Shown here: one piece after another, positions 1-7,184 of the stretch
Layout: the number at the start of each line of letters is the position of its first letter
How positions within the stretch are numbered: position 1 is the stretch's first letter
Assembly: GCA_038239195.1 (NCBI GenBank)
Contig: JBBSEZ010000220.1
Location: 1-16,250 of the forward strand
Origin: JBBSEZ01 sp038239195
Lineage (GTDB): Bacteria > Planctomycetota > Planctomycetia > Gemmatales > Gemmataceae
Length of the DNA stretch: 16,250 nt
Reading direction: 5' to 3'
Position numbers and translations under genes: made by a program
The notes under the pieces: generated by a model
Database searches by the model: none
What the model was told of the DNA's origin: nothing
The model's input: the letters and a program-made list of their open reading frames with translations, nothing else

Positions 1-28
1 CCCGCAGCGCGTTCCCTCGCGCTGCGGG
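1..28 (-). terminator. Hairpin just downstream of the DUF1573 gene, possible terminator
   Basis: A perfect 10-bp inverted repeat, CCCGCAGCGC (1-10) and GCGCTGCGGG (19-28), encloses an 8-nt loop. It lies 35 bp beyond the stop codon of the minus-strand DUF1573 gene, the right place for a terminator. The sequence that would hold a U-tract on the minus strand is cut off by the window edge, so intrinsic termination cannot be confirmed. It could equally be a dispersed palindrome like others in this window. Confidence 0.4.
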
Positions 29-63
29 CCGGCCCTGCCGCGTTGTTGCTTCGAGCCCTCGAG

Positions 64-1047
64 TCAGGGCTCGACGGTCGCGCTGACGCGGAAGTCGATC
101 TCGCTGTCGTCGCCACCCAGGTCGGTAACGATCCGGACGTTCCGGGCCAACTCGCCCGCCCGTACCGCCTTGTACTTGACGGTCAGGACGTGGATCTCCT
201 TCGCGGTCGTGGTGTTGTCCTTGACCCACAGGTTGGCGTCGGCGCCCACGATCTTCGTGATCTTGAACGGCTTGACGCCCCGCACGATCACCCGCCGTTC
301 GATCTCGCTATTGACCTTCATCTGGCCCAGGACGACGGCCTCGGGCCCGACGCTCAGCGCCGACTGCACGTCCACGGTCAGCGGGACGCGGAGTTGCGGC
401 AACGAGGCGACGTTGGTGGTGACCCAGACGTCGGTGTACCAGCGGCCGACGGGGGTGTCGCCCCGCAGCGTGGCGCTCAGTTCGTAGACGACCTCGGAGT
501 CGTTGCGGCGCACTTCCCGAAAGGAGGGGCGCACGTAGTTGCTCTCGCCCTTGACCTCGCTGATGCGAGCACCGTTCATCCCGTAGAAGGTGAGCGTGAC
601 CGCGGCCGACGGGGTGGTGGTCCGCTTGACCTGGCCGAGCGACAGCGTGTCGGGCGAGACGTTGAAGTCATTGCGGCCGTTGGCCCGCACCCACAGGCGC
701 ACCTCCTCGAATCGGGGACGATCGAACTGGACGTAGATGGTGACGCTCTTGATGCCGAGGAAGCGCGTGGTGTCCATCCGCGCCACGATGGACGTCTCCT
801 CGCCCGGCTGGAGGACCGACTTCAAGGCGGTCGCGCTGACGCACCCGCACGACACGCGCACGTTGGAAATGCCGACGGGCCCCGCGGTGTTGTTGGCAAC
901 GCGGAAGTGGTGGACGAGCGTCGGCCCGCGCGGGACCGACCCGAAGTCCTTGTTCAAATCGTCGAACAGCCCGTCGGCCCACGTCGCCGCGCCGGCTGTC
1001 CCTGTCGCCACGAGCCCTGCCACGAGAACCAAGCTGTACCGCAACAT
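64..1047 (-). CDS. Secreted DUF1573 domain protein
   Basis: A 327-residue protein of unknown function with a DUF1573 domain, a beta-sandwich (Ig/ASPM-like) module common in planctomycete and Bacteroidetes envelope proteins. Residues 1-21 look like a signal peptide (hydrophobic LVLVAGLVATGTAGA, cleavage near AGA-A). Residues ~34-95 carry the family signature: DFGSVPRGP, then VSCGCVSA with the CGC pair at C67 and C69, then the LQPGE turn (80-84). Residues 130-327 look like further beta-rich repeats (SPDTLSLGQV near 131 and VGPEAVVLGQM near 233 are similar strand openings). The frame extends 53 codons upstream, but the ATG at 1047 starts directly at the signal peptide, with a weak purine-rich site (GGAGCAGGAACAGG) upstream. 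It is separated from comF by 318 bp and has its own candidate promoter, so it is probably monocistronic. A structural or adhesive envelope role is a guess. Confidence 0.88.
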   Translation of the reverse strand: MLRYSLVLVAGLVATGTAGAATWADGLFDDLNKDFGSVPRGPTLVHHFRVANNTAGPVGISNVRVSCGCVSATALKSVLQPGEETSIVARMDTTRFLGIKSVTIYVQFDRPRFEEVRLWVRANGRNDFNVSPDTLSLGQVKRTTTPSAAVTLTFYGMNGARISEVKGESNYVRPSFREVRRNDSEVVYELSATLRGDTPVGRWYTDVWVTTNVASLPQLRVPLTVDVQSALSVGPEAVVLGQMKVNSEIERRVIVRGVKPFKITKIVGADANLWVKDNTTTAKEIHVLTVKYKAVRAGELARNVRIVTDLGGDDSEIDFRVSATVEP

Positions 1048-1365
1048 GGTGACCTGTTCCTGCTCCGGTTTCCGGCCCCGCCCTGGTATCACACGCCACG
1101 AATCATGCGAGCGCTCGGAACCCACTCGATTTTTCCCCCTACGCTGTCGGTAGTCAAAGCGTCGGGGCCCCAAAACGAGGCAGTGACGAGCCCGCTGGCT
1201 GCGCATTCCGGCGCTGCCGTCCCCACCGTCACAATCCGAGCGAAAACGCGCCGGGCGAGCCCAAAAGGGTTGCAGGCGGCACAGTCGGCCGGCGCGGAAA
1301 AGGTTGCCCCATCGCGGTGAAGACCAGGCGCAGCCGGCTGGGACCGTTGAAGTCGCCGGTGCCGC
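1048..1365. other. Intergenic region between comF and the DUF1573 gene
   Basis: This 318-bp gap has no convincing gene. The minus-strand frame of the DUF1573 gene stays open through 1206, but its translation there is arginine-rich and lies before the signal peptide. The half next to the DUF1573 gene holds its candidate promoter (1129-1157). No clear U-tailed terminator is visible after comF. Confidence 0.6.
1129..1157 (-). promoter_or_regulatory. Candidate sigma-70 promoter of the DUF1573 gene
   Basis: On the minus strand TTGACT (1157-1152; 5 of 6 to TTGACA) is followed after exactly 17 bp by AAAAAT (1134-1129; 4 of 6 to TATAAT). Transcription would start near 1122 and give a leader of about 75 nt before the ATG at 1047. 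This is the most AT-rich patch in the gap. It is a motif match only. Confidence 0.45.
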
Positions 1366-2124
1366 TCACCCCTGCGCTCGTGCCAGCACCGCGACGCAAA
1401 CGCGCGCCGCCCCCGCCTCCTTGAGCGCCCGCGCCGCGTCGCTGGCGGTCGATCCCGTCGTCATCACGTCATCGACCACCAGCACGCTCTTGCCGGCCAG
1501 GTGCGCCCCCAGGCGCGCCGCGAACGCCCCGCGGACGTTCTCGCGCCGCTCGACGGCACTCAGGCCGACCTGCTTGCGCTGATACCGCACGCGCCGCAGC
1601 CAGCCACGATGATGAGGGAGCGCCAGGCCGCGCGCGAGGCCGTGAGCGATCGCCTCGCTGTGGTTGTAGCCGCGCCACAGGCGCCGCCACCAGCGCATGG
1701 GAACGGGGACGACCGCCTCGACGGCGAGGCGCTGGAACGGTTCCATGTCGCGTGCGGCCCACAGTTCGCCCAGCAACTCGCCCAGCCCCTCCCCCACGGG
1801 GCGCTTCACGCGCAGGACCGCGTCCCGGAGGGCCCCGTCGTAGGGGCCGAGGCGCAGCGCCTGGTCGAAGTAGTAAGGCTCCTTGCGACAGTTGGCGCAC
1901 TGGCCATCGATGACGGCATAGGGCCCCACGTTCCCGGCGCAGCGCGGGCAGCGCTCGGCCGGATCGTGAAAGAGGGCCGGGTGACACGAACGGCAGAAGT
2001 GCGCGTGCTCGGGCGGGAGCGGCGCGCCGCAGAGCAGACAGTGGCCCGGGTAGACGAGGTCCAGCACCCCGCCGAGGAGCCCGCAGCCGGCGCCGGTCAG
2101 CCAGGGAGGCCAGAAGGTGGGCAT
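1366..2124 (-). CDS. comF: ComF family phosphoribosyltransferase-like protein
   Basis: A 252-residue ComF-family protein. The N-terminal part has four Cys-x-x-Cys pairs (C29/C32, C44/C47, C59/C62, C76/C79), the double zinc-ribbon typical of ComF/GntX proteins. The C-terminal half is a type I phosphoribosyltransferase fold with the PRPP-binding motif VLVVDDVMTTGST at 214-226. The family is required for DNA uptake in naturally competent bacteria, where ComF helps bring single-stranded DNA into the cytoplasm; outside competence its substrate is unknown. The length is normal. It starts 16 bp after the stop of the upstream serine hydrolase gene, so the two are very likely co-transcribed, although no functional link is apparent. 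No other competence gene is in the window. Confidence 0.93.
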   Translation of the reverse strand: MPTFWPPWLTGAGCGLLGGVLDLVYPGHCLLCGAPLPPEHAHFCRSCHPALFHDPAERCPRCAGNVGPYAVIDGQCANCRKEPYYFDQALRLGPYDGALRDAVLRVKRPVGEGLGELLGELWAARDMEPFQRLAVEAVVPVPMRWWRRLWRGYNHSEAIAHGLARGLALPHHRGWLRRVRYQRKQVGLSAVERRENVRGAFAARLGAHLAGKSVLVVDDVMTTGSTASDAARALKEAGAARVCVAVLARAQG

Positions 2125-2140
2125 CGGCCTGTCTCGGTCC

Positions 2141-3793
2141 TCACTTTACGATCCCGCCGTCGATTGCGTCCCAGAACTTGCCGTTGTACTTGTCCTGGTT
2201 CTTCCCATACCGATTGCGCGTCATCACGACCACGAGGTCGCGCTCGACGTCGACGTGGAACGTCGCCGCCGAGGCCGCCCCGTGCCCGAACTTCGTCGGG
2301 CTGCCGTCCAGCCCGAAGCCGAACGAGCGCGCGCCCGGCCCGAGCAGTTTGTCGAGCTTGCCGGGCAGCATCTTCGCGAACGTCTCGGGCCGGAAGAACT
2401 CCCGATCGCCGTACGAGCCGCGGTTGAGCAGCAACTGGCCGAACTTCGCCATGTCGAGCGGCGTGCTGAATGCGCCGGCGTGCGTGTCGGTCACGTCCGT
2501 GTGCATGCAGCCAAGGGGGCCCAGCAAGTGTTTGTGATAGAACTGCGGCACCGCCTCGCCGGTAACGGCCTCGATCACCTTGCCGCCCAGGATGTTGCCG
2601 GTGCCGGTATAGGCCCACTCCTGGCCCACGCGCACGCGGTCGTAATAGGCCGGCAACCGCTCCACCACGTCGGGCATGTCGTCGTTCCAGCCAGGCCAGC
2701 CGTCCATCGTCAGCCCGTTGGTGTGCGTGTAGAGGTGGTGGATCGTCAGGCGCTTCTTCACCTTGATGCCTTCGAGCTGCGGGAAGAACCGCTCGACCGG
2801 GTCGTCGAAGCTAACGAGCCCCTGGTCGAGGAGCATGAGCATGCACGTCGCCGCCATCGTCTTGGTGACCGACGCCATCCAGCTTTTCGTGTGGACGGTC
2901 ATCGGTCGCCCGTCGCGCTGTCCATAGGCCTTGTGCAGGACGATCACGCCGTGCCGGACGATGCATACGGCGAAGGCCTGGTCGGTGTCGGCCGCGAACG
3001 CTTGCAGGGCCGCGTCGATCTTCTCGACGGAGCCCTCCTTGAAGCCCGCCTCCGCCAGCGAGCCGGCCCGCACGACGGGGGCTGGCTTGTCCTTCTTGGG
3101 CCGCGGGGCGACGAAGGGCCGGGCGAACTTCCGGTCCCACCCATACAGCCGGCGCTTCAGCCCTACCCACCACTGGCGGTCTTGGGCGAAGGCGTCGTTG
3201 TGCTTGCCGATCTCTCCCTTGGGGCTCGCCGGGACGGACAGCCCCGCGAGGAGGCGAGCCGCCTGCGGATCGCGCGACCACGCCGAGAATGGCCGGCCGA
3301 GGAGCCGCGCCTTCACGAGTTGTTGCTGACGGGCAAGGGAAAGGACGTCGCCCAGGCCGGCCGCCCGGCCCAACTCGGCGAGATCGTCCTTGCCGTAGCG
3401 CTTGTCGTCGCGTACTTCGGTTGCCGTCTGGTAGAGGGTGACGAAGCGCCGTTGCGTGAGGCCCTTCCGGGGCACGACGTCGATAACGGCGCCGTAGGCG
3501 CCGGGCCGGTCGGCCGTCTTCACGCGCTGGAAGGAGCTGTCGTAGAAGGTGGTCTGGACGGCGAACGGGCCAAACTCCCGTTCGAGCTCGGGCGACCGGG
3601 ACACCGAGCAGGCAGGGAAGCGGCTGCCGTGGAAAACGTAGGCGGAGAAGGTGGGCGCGAGTTGTGCGAGGGCCCGGGCGCGGGCGTTGGTGAGGCTGGG
3701 CGGGGGAGCGGCGCCGTGCGCACCGGCGAGGAGCGTGCTCGCCGCGAGCAGGGCGAAGGCGCACCAGCCGCGCCGGGGGGTGGGGACGGTCAT
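2141..3793 (-). CDS. Secreted serine hydrolase, beta-lactamase (class C/PBP4*) family
   Basis: A 550-residue exported protein. The start at 3793 gives a signal peptide (TPRRGW, then CAFALLAASTLLAGAHGA, residues ~6-28) behind a good GAGGAG ribosome site. The frame's earlier start lacks this logic. Residues ~255-540 form a beta-lactamase/transpeptidase-like domain: SVTK at 308-311 supplies the nucleophile serine S308 and lysine K311, followed by THTNGL (357-362), the Y395 region (WAYTGTGN) and HGAAS (504-508). Members hydrolyse or transesterify ester/amide bonds (esterase, D-aminopeptidase, PBP-like); the substrate cannot be told from sequence. The usual Y-x-N reads Y395-T-G, with an Asn three residues later. 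Residues 30-250 precede the catalytic domain and match no domain I recognise. It is first in a probable two-gene transcript with comF. Confidence 0.88.
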   Translation of the reverse strand: MTVPTPRRGWCAFALLAASTLLAGAHGAAPPPSLTNARARALAQLAPTFSAYVFHGSRFPACSVSRSPELEREFGPFAVQTTFYDSSFQRVKTADRPGAYGAVIDVVPRKGLTQRRFVTLYQTATEVRDDKRYGKDDLAELGRAAGLGDVLSLARQQQLVKARLLGRPFSAWSRDPQAARLLAGLSVPASPKGEIGKHNDAFAQDRQWWVGLKRRLYGWDRKFARPFVAPRPKKDKPAPVVRAGSLAEAGFKEGSVEKIDAALQAFAADTDQAFAVCIVRHGVIVLHKAYGQRDGRPMTVHTKSWMASVTKTMAATCMLMLLDQGLVSFDDPVERFFPQLEGIKVKKRLTIHHLYTHTNGLTMDGWPGWNDDMPDVVERLPAYYDRVRVGQEWAYTGTGNILGGKVIEAVTGEAVPQFYHKHLLGPLGCMHTDVTDTHAGAFSTPLDMAKFGQLLLNRGSYGDREFFRPETFAKMLPGKLDKLLGPGARSFGFGLDGSPTKFGHGAASAATFHVDVERDLVVVMTRNRYGKNQDKYNGKFWDAIDGGIVK

Positions 3794-3830
3794 GGGGGCT
3801 CCTCGAGGACCAAGGGGGGAGTTGAAGGGT

Positions 3831-3859
3831 AGTTTACGGCGGGGAGCGCGAAGCCGCAA
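3831..3859 (-). promoter_or_regulatory. Weak candidate promoter of the serine hydrolase gene
   Basis: On the minus strand TTGCGG (3859-3854; 3 of 6) and TAAACT (3836-3831; 4 of 6) are 17 bp apart, about 40 bp before the ATG at 3793. The -35 element lies inside the hairpin at 3843-3874, so the match may be accidental. Confidence 0.25.
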
Positions 3860-3874
3860 GCGGCGGGGCGCTCC
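3843..3874. repeat. Palindromic element between the divergent serine hydrolase and tatC genes
   Basis: An interrupted inverted repeat: outer arms GGAGCGC (3843-3849) and GCGCTCC (3868-3874), inner arms GCCGC (3853-3857) and GCGGC (3860-3864), with AA at the tip and small 3-nt internal loops on each side. It lies upstream of tatC's candidate -35 box and overlaps the weak candidate promoter on the other strand. It may be a dispersed palindromic repeat or a divergent regulatory or terminator structure. Confidence 0.5.
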
Positions 3875-3884
3875 TTGCGCCAAC

Positions 3885-3913
3885 TTGAGAATGCCCGCCT
3901 CGCCTGCTACGAT
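3885..3913 (+). promoter_or_regulatory. Candidate sigma-70 promoter of tatC
   Basis: TTGAGA (3885-3890; 5 of 6) and TACGAT (3908-3913; 4 of 6) are separated by exactly 17 bp. Transcription would begin near 3920 and leave a leader of about 85 nt before the tatC ATG at 4005. It could also drive the downstream cobA-hemD gene if the repeat arrays at 5211-5371 do not stop transcription. Confidence 0.5.
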
Positions 3914-4004
3914 ATACCTCCGGTGAAGCCCGCCACGCCTTCCGCGTTTGGCCGCCCGCTCTCACTCCCGGCCGCGCGCCCCGACCTCCTGCACAGGAAC
4001 GACG

Positions 4005-5210
4005 ATGAGCAACGGCACTCCCAAGGACCCCGACGATTTCTTCGCCGAAACGCGCATGAACTTCGGCGATCACATCGAGGAGCTCCGCACTCACCTGTGG
4101 CGCGCCATCGCCGGCTTCGGGGTCGCCCTTCTCTTCAGCCTGTGCATTGGCCATTACGTCGTTCGCTTCATCACCGCGCCCGTCAAAACCCAGCTCGAAC
4201 GGTTCTACGAGCGCCGCGGTCACCAGATCCGGGCCGACCAGGCCAAGGACCCCAAGCTCCTGCGCGCCAACGAGCCGACCCCCTTCCGAAAGATCTGGGT
4301 CCCGCGCAAGCAGTTCGAGCTTGCGGCGCAGGGCAAGGACGCCTCGATGGTCGAGCGGCCCAAGATCGTGCCGCGCGACCAGGTGGTGCCGGAGGCGGCC
4401 CCTCCTCTGCCCTGGTATCGCAAGCTGTGGAACTGGATCGGCGAAGAGGACAAGGGGCCGGCCGACCCCGACGAAACGGCCAATCCCTACGTGATCCCCG
4501 ACGACGAGAAGGAGCAGAAGCTCGTCGGCCTCTGGGTGAGCTGGGACAAGCCGCTCAACGCCACCGGCGATCTTCAGGGCGCCCAGCGCGCTTACCTCGA
4601 CATCGACAACCCCAGCACGCTGAACGTGCAGGAAGCGTTCATGGTCTGGTTCAAGGTCTGCATGGTGACCGGCGTCGTCATCGGCAGCCCGTGGATCTTC
4701 TGGCAGATCTGGATGTTCGTCGCCGCCGGTCTCTACCCCCACGAGAAGCGCCTCGTCCACGTCTACCTGCCCGTCAGCATCTTCCTCTTCCTCCTCGGCG
4801 TCGTCATCTGCGAGTTGCTGGTCATCCCGCGCGCCATCGAAGCGCTGTTGTGGTTCAACGAGTGGATGGGGCTCAAGCCCGACATGCGCCTCAACGAATG
4901 GCTCAGCTTCGCCATCTACATGCCGCTCGTCTTCGGCCTGTCGTTTCAGACGCCCCTGGTGATGCTCTTCCTCAACCGCCTCGGCATCATGGACATCGAC
5001 TCCTTCCGCAAGAAGCGCCGCATTGCCTGGTTCTTCATGGCCATCTTCGCCGCCTTCATCACGCCCTCCACCGACGCGCTCAGCATGCTCTTCCTCTGGG
5101 TGCCGATGAGCCTGCTCTTCGAGCTTGGCATCTTCTTCATCAAGCTCTCGCCCACCCAGCCCGACCTCGACGTCGAGGTGCCCGAGCCCGACGAGCTGGT
5201 CGAGGTCTGA
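4005..5210 (+). CDS. tatC: Twin-arginine protein translocase subunit TatC
   Basis: TatC is the polytopic inner-membrane core of the Tat pathway; it binds twin-arginine signal peptides so that folded proteins can be exported. The protein has 401 residues. The N-terminal signature GDHIEELRTHL (21-31) leads into TM1 (~32-56). Further hydrophobic segments lie at ~211-241, 252-278, 300-325, 339-354 and 358-380, giving six helices as expected. Conserved positions are present: E247 in GLYPHEKRL, the FGLSFQTP motif (310-317), and D357 in ITPSTDAL. The position that is Glu in E. coli (FEVP) is Gln here (Q315), as in cyanobacterial and plastid-type proteins. It is much longer than E. coli TatC (about 258) because the loop between TM1 and TM2 spans roughly residues 60-205. 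The ATG at 4005 has AGGA about 8 nt upstream. tatA and tatB are not in the window. Confidence 0.95.
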   Translation: MSNGTPKDPDDFFAETRMNFGDHIEELRTHLWRAIAGFGVALLFSLCIGHYVVRFITAPVKTQLERFYERRGHQIRADQAKDPKLLRANEPTPFRKIWVPRKQFELAAQGKDASMVERPKIVPRDQVVPEAAPPLPWYRKLWNWIGEEDKGPADPDETANPYVIPDDEKEQKLVGLWVSWDKPLNATGDLQGAQRAYLDIDNPSTLNVQEAFMVWFKVCMVTGVVIGSPWIFWQIWMFVAAGLYPHEKRLVHVYLPVSIFLFLLGVVICELLVIPRAIEALLWFNEWMGLKPDMRLNEWLSFAIYMPLVFGLSFQTPLVMLFLNRLGIMDIDSFRKKRRIAWFFMAIFAAFITPSTDALSMLFLWVPMSLLFELGIFFIKLSPTQPDLDVEVPEPDELVEV

Positions 5211-5266
5211 CTGACGCGGTGACAAGGTGACGCGGTGACAAGCTGACAGGGTGACAAGGTGAGCGA
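5211..5266 (+). repeat. 8-bp tandem array, consensus GTGACAAG (left arm)
   Basis: Seven contiguous 8-bp units start directly after the tatC stop codon: CTGACGCG, GTGACAAG, GTGACGCG, GTGACAAG, CTGACAGG, GTGACAAG, GTGAGCGA. The array fills the whole gap to the GTG at 5259, which is the first base triplet of the last unit. Positions 5218-5253 pair with 5336-5371 of the second array at 31 of 36 positions. Confidence 0.85.
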
Positions 5267-6878
5267 AGAACGGCCCGAACCTGCTGAGCCGCCCCTTCAG
5301 GGTGCGGACGCACGACCATCACCCTGTCACCCGGGCACCCTGTCACCTTGTCATTTTGTCACCTTGTCACCAGTGGCCCTCGTTGGCGCCGGCCCCGGCC
5401 ATCCCGGGCTGCTGACGCTGCGCGCCGTCGAGTGCCTGCGCCAGGCCGACCTCGTCCTTTACGACCGGCTCGTCCCGGTGCGCTTGCTGGAGCATGCGTC
5501 AAGCAGCGCGCGCCTCCTCTGCGTCGAGGAATTGCCGGCGCGGCATCCCGACCGCTATCCGCAGATCCATCAGACCATGATCGATGCCGCCCGGCAGGGG
5601 TTACGCGTGGTGCGCTTGAAGGGAGGCGATCCGTTCCTTTTCGGGCGCGGCGCCGAAGAGGCGGAGGCGCTGCGGGCCGCCGGCGTTCCCTACGAGGTGG
5701 TGCCCGGCGTCACGGCAGCGCTGGGGGCGAGCGCCTGCGCCGGCATTCCGCTCACGCACCGGCAGCACGCCAGCGCGGTGGCCCTCGTCACGGGACACGA
5801 ACAGCCCGACAAGGCCGAGAGCCAGCTCGACTGGGGGGCCCTGGCGCGCTTCCCCGGCACGCTCGTCTTCTACATGGGCATCGCCCGGCTGCCGCACATC
5901 GTCCGCTCGCTGATCGAGAACGGCAAGCCGGCCGACGTCCCCGCCGCCGCCGTCCACTGGGGGACCACCAGCCGCCAGCGCACCGTCGAGGCAACGCTGG
6001 AGGGCCTCCCGGCCCGGGTCGCCGAAATGGGGATCGCGGCGCCCGCGCTGGTCATCGTCGGCCCCGTCGTCGGCATGCGCGAAAAGATCTCCTGGTTCGA
6101 GGACCGCCCCCTGTTCGGCAAGCGCGTCCTCGTCACGCGCCCGCGACACCAGGCCGCCGACCTCGTGCGCCGGCTGGAAGAGCTCGGCGCCAGCGCCCTC
6201 GTCTTGCCAACTGTCGAGGTGCTGGAACTGGAGGATTGGTCGGCGGTCGATCGCGCTCTGGCAGAACTTCCCCGCTGTCAGTGGCTCGTCTTCACCAGCG
6301 CCAACGGCGTTCATGCATTGATGCGCCGGCTGTTCGCGGGCGGGCGCGACCTGCGTGCGCTGGGGCACCTGCGCCTGGCCGTCATTGGGCCCGCGACCGG
6401 CGACGCCCTGCGCTCCTATCACCTGATGCCGGACGCGATGCCGGCCGAGCACAACTCCGAGGGGCTGGTGGCGGCGCTGCGGCCTCTCGTGACAGGACAG
6501 CGCGTGCTGCTGGCGCGGGCCGACCGCGGCCTCGACCTGTTGCGCGAGCAGTTATCGACGGTCGCCGAGGTCGAACAGGTGGCGGTCTATCGGCAGGTGG
6601 ACCACTTCCTCGCGCCGGCAGACGAGGCGCTGGAGTCGTTGCGACGCGGCGAGGTCGATTACGCGACGCTGACCAGTTCCAACATCGCCCGTGCCCTGAT
6701 CCTGGGCGTCGGGGAGGAGGTGCGCGAGCGGATGAAGAAGGGAGCGCCGGGGCTGGTGACGATCAGTCCGCGCACCAGCGCCGCGGTTCGCGAACTGGAG
6801 ATGCCGGTGGCGGGAGAGGCGCAGACGTACACGACGGAAGGAGTCTTGGAGGCGCTGTGCCTGCTGGCCCGACGGTAA
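5259..6878 (+). CDS. cobA-hemD: Fused uroporphyrinogen-III C-methyltransferase / uroporphyrinogen-III synthase
   Basis: A two-domain tetrapyrrole enzyme. HemD cyclises hydroxymethylbilane to uroporphyrinogen III, and the SUMT (CobA) domain methylates that product twice with S-adenosylmethionine toward precorrin-2, for siroheme or cobalamin. Counting from the GTG at 5259 (539 residues), the SUMT domain covers ~39-275: VGAGPGHPGLLTL (42-54), VVRLKGGDPFLFGRGAEE (117-134), VVPGVTAALGASACAGIPLTHR (147-168). HemD covers ~287-539, with VLVTRP (290-295), VFTSANGV (344-351) and a second half from ~415. The start is uncertain. GTG 5259 adds 38 residues, 18 of them repeat-encoded (SPCHPGTLSPCHFVTLSP), and has AGGG upstream. 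GTG 5373 would begin MALVGAGPG, right at the first beta strand, but has no ribosome site. It probably shares the tatC transcript. Confidence 0.93.
   Translation: MSEERPEPAEPPLQGADARPSPCHPGTLSPCHFVTLSPVALVGAGPGHPGLLTLRAVECLRQADLVLYDRLVPVRLLEHASSSARLLCVEELPARHPDRYPQIHQTMIDAARQGLRVVRLKGGDPFLFGRGAEEAEALRAAGVPYEVVPGVTAALGASACAGIPLTHRQHASAVALVTGHEQPDKAESQLDWGALARFPGTLVFYMGIARLPHIVRSLIENGKPADVPAAAVHWGTTSRQRTVEATLEGLPARVAEMGIAAPALVIVGPVVGMREKISWFEDRPLFGKRVLVTRPRHQAADLVRRLEELGASALVLPTVEVLELEDWSAVDRALAELPRCQWLVFTSANGVHALMRRLFAGGRDLRALGHLRLAVIGPATGDALRSYHLMPDAMPAEHNSEGLVAALRPLVTGQRVLLARADRGLDLLREQLSTVAEVEQVAVYRQVDHFLAPADEALESLRRGEVDYATLTSSNIARALILGVGEEVRERMKKGAPGLVTISPRTSAAVRELEMPVAGEAQTYTTEGVLEALCLLARR
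5320..5371 (-). repeat. 8-bp tandem array in inverted orientation (right arm)
   Basis: Six and a half 8-bp units with plus-strand consensus CACCTTGT (the reverse complement of the left array): CACCCTGT, CACCCGGG, CACCCTGT, CACCTTGT, CATTTTGT, CACCTTGT, CACC. Read in the cobA-hemD frame it encodes SPCHPGTLSPCHFVTLSP. It ends 1 bp before an in-frame GTG at 5373. Together with the left array it can form a long hairpin with an 82-nt loop (5254-5335). Confidence 0.85.
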
Positions 6879-6891
6879 CTTCCGAGGCGAG

Positions 6892-7074
6892 TCAGCGCAG
6901 GTCACGGAAGGCGTCGTAGGCGAGGTAGAGGACCAGCGCGCTGGCCAGCCCTCCGAAGACGTCCACGAGAATGCTGACCCGGCCGAAGGGGATGCCGGCG
7001 GCCAGGTCGGCCACGAACAGCAGGAGCAGCAGGCCCGCAACTCCCATGGAGCCCCAGCACAGCCACTTTTCCAT
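6892..7074 (-). CDS. Small two-helix membrane protein, unknown function
   Basis: A 60-residue hydrophobic protein beginning MEKWLCWGSMGVAGLLLLLF. Two membrane segments are apparent, ~residues 8-26 and ~34-53, joined by a short GIPFGRVS turn, with a basic/acidic tail YDAFRDLR. The ATG at 7074 has AAAGGG upstream; an alternative ATG at 7098 would add eight residues without a better site. Codon use and high third-position GC look like its neighbours, and the sequence is well-formed for a membrane protein, so I take it as real. I know no function. Its stop is 13 bp from the convergent cobA-hemD stop. It could be the last gene of the minus-strand group or be transcribed on its own. Confidence 0.75.
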   Translation of the reverse strand: MEKWLCWGSMGVAGLLLLLFVADLAAGIPFGRVSILVDVFGGLASALVLYLAYDAFRDLR

Positions 7075-7184
7075 GGAGAGCCCTTTCACCGCGTACATAG
7101 GACCAACCCGGCTCCACAGGAGGGTGAGCGGCCAGCCGTGCCCGAGCGCCGACAGGGACGCTGGTTGTCTTTCGATTGCACCAT

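Noticed and set aside
1366..2124. Competence gene cluster
   Set aside because: Only comF is present, and its partner in the probable transcript is a serine hydrolase; comF homologues occur widely outside competence loci.
2117..3832. A 571-codon plus-strand open frame opposite the serine hydrolase
   Set aside because: The minus-strand frame has a signal peptide and the SxxK motif; the plus-strand frame shows only low-complexity shadow sequence.
3834..5225. A 463-codon minus-strand open frame opposite tatC
   Set aside because: TatC motifs and transmembrane pattern are unambiguous on the plus strand; the antisense product is an acidic, histidine-rich shadow.
5211..5371. CRISPR-like array
   Set aside because: The units are 8 bp and contiguous, without unique spacers, occur in opposite orientations, and no cas genes are present.
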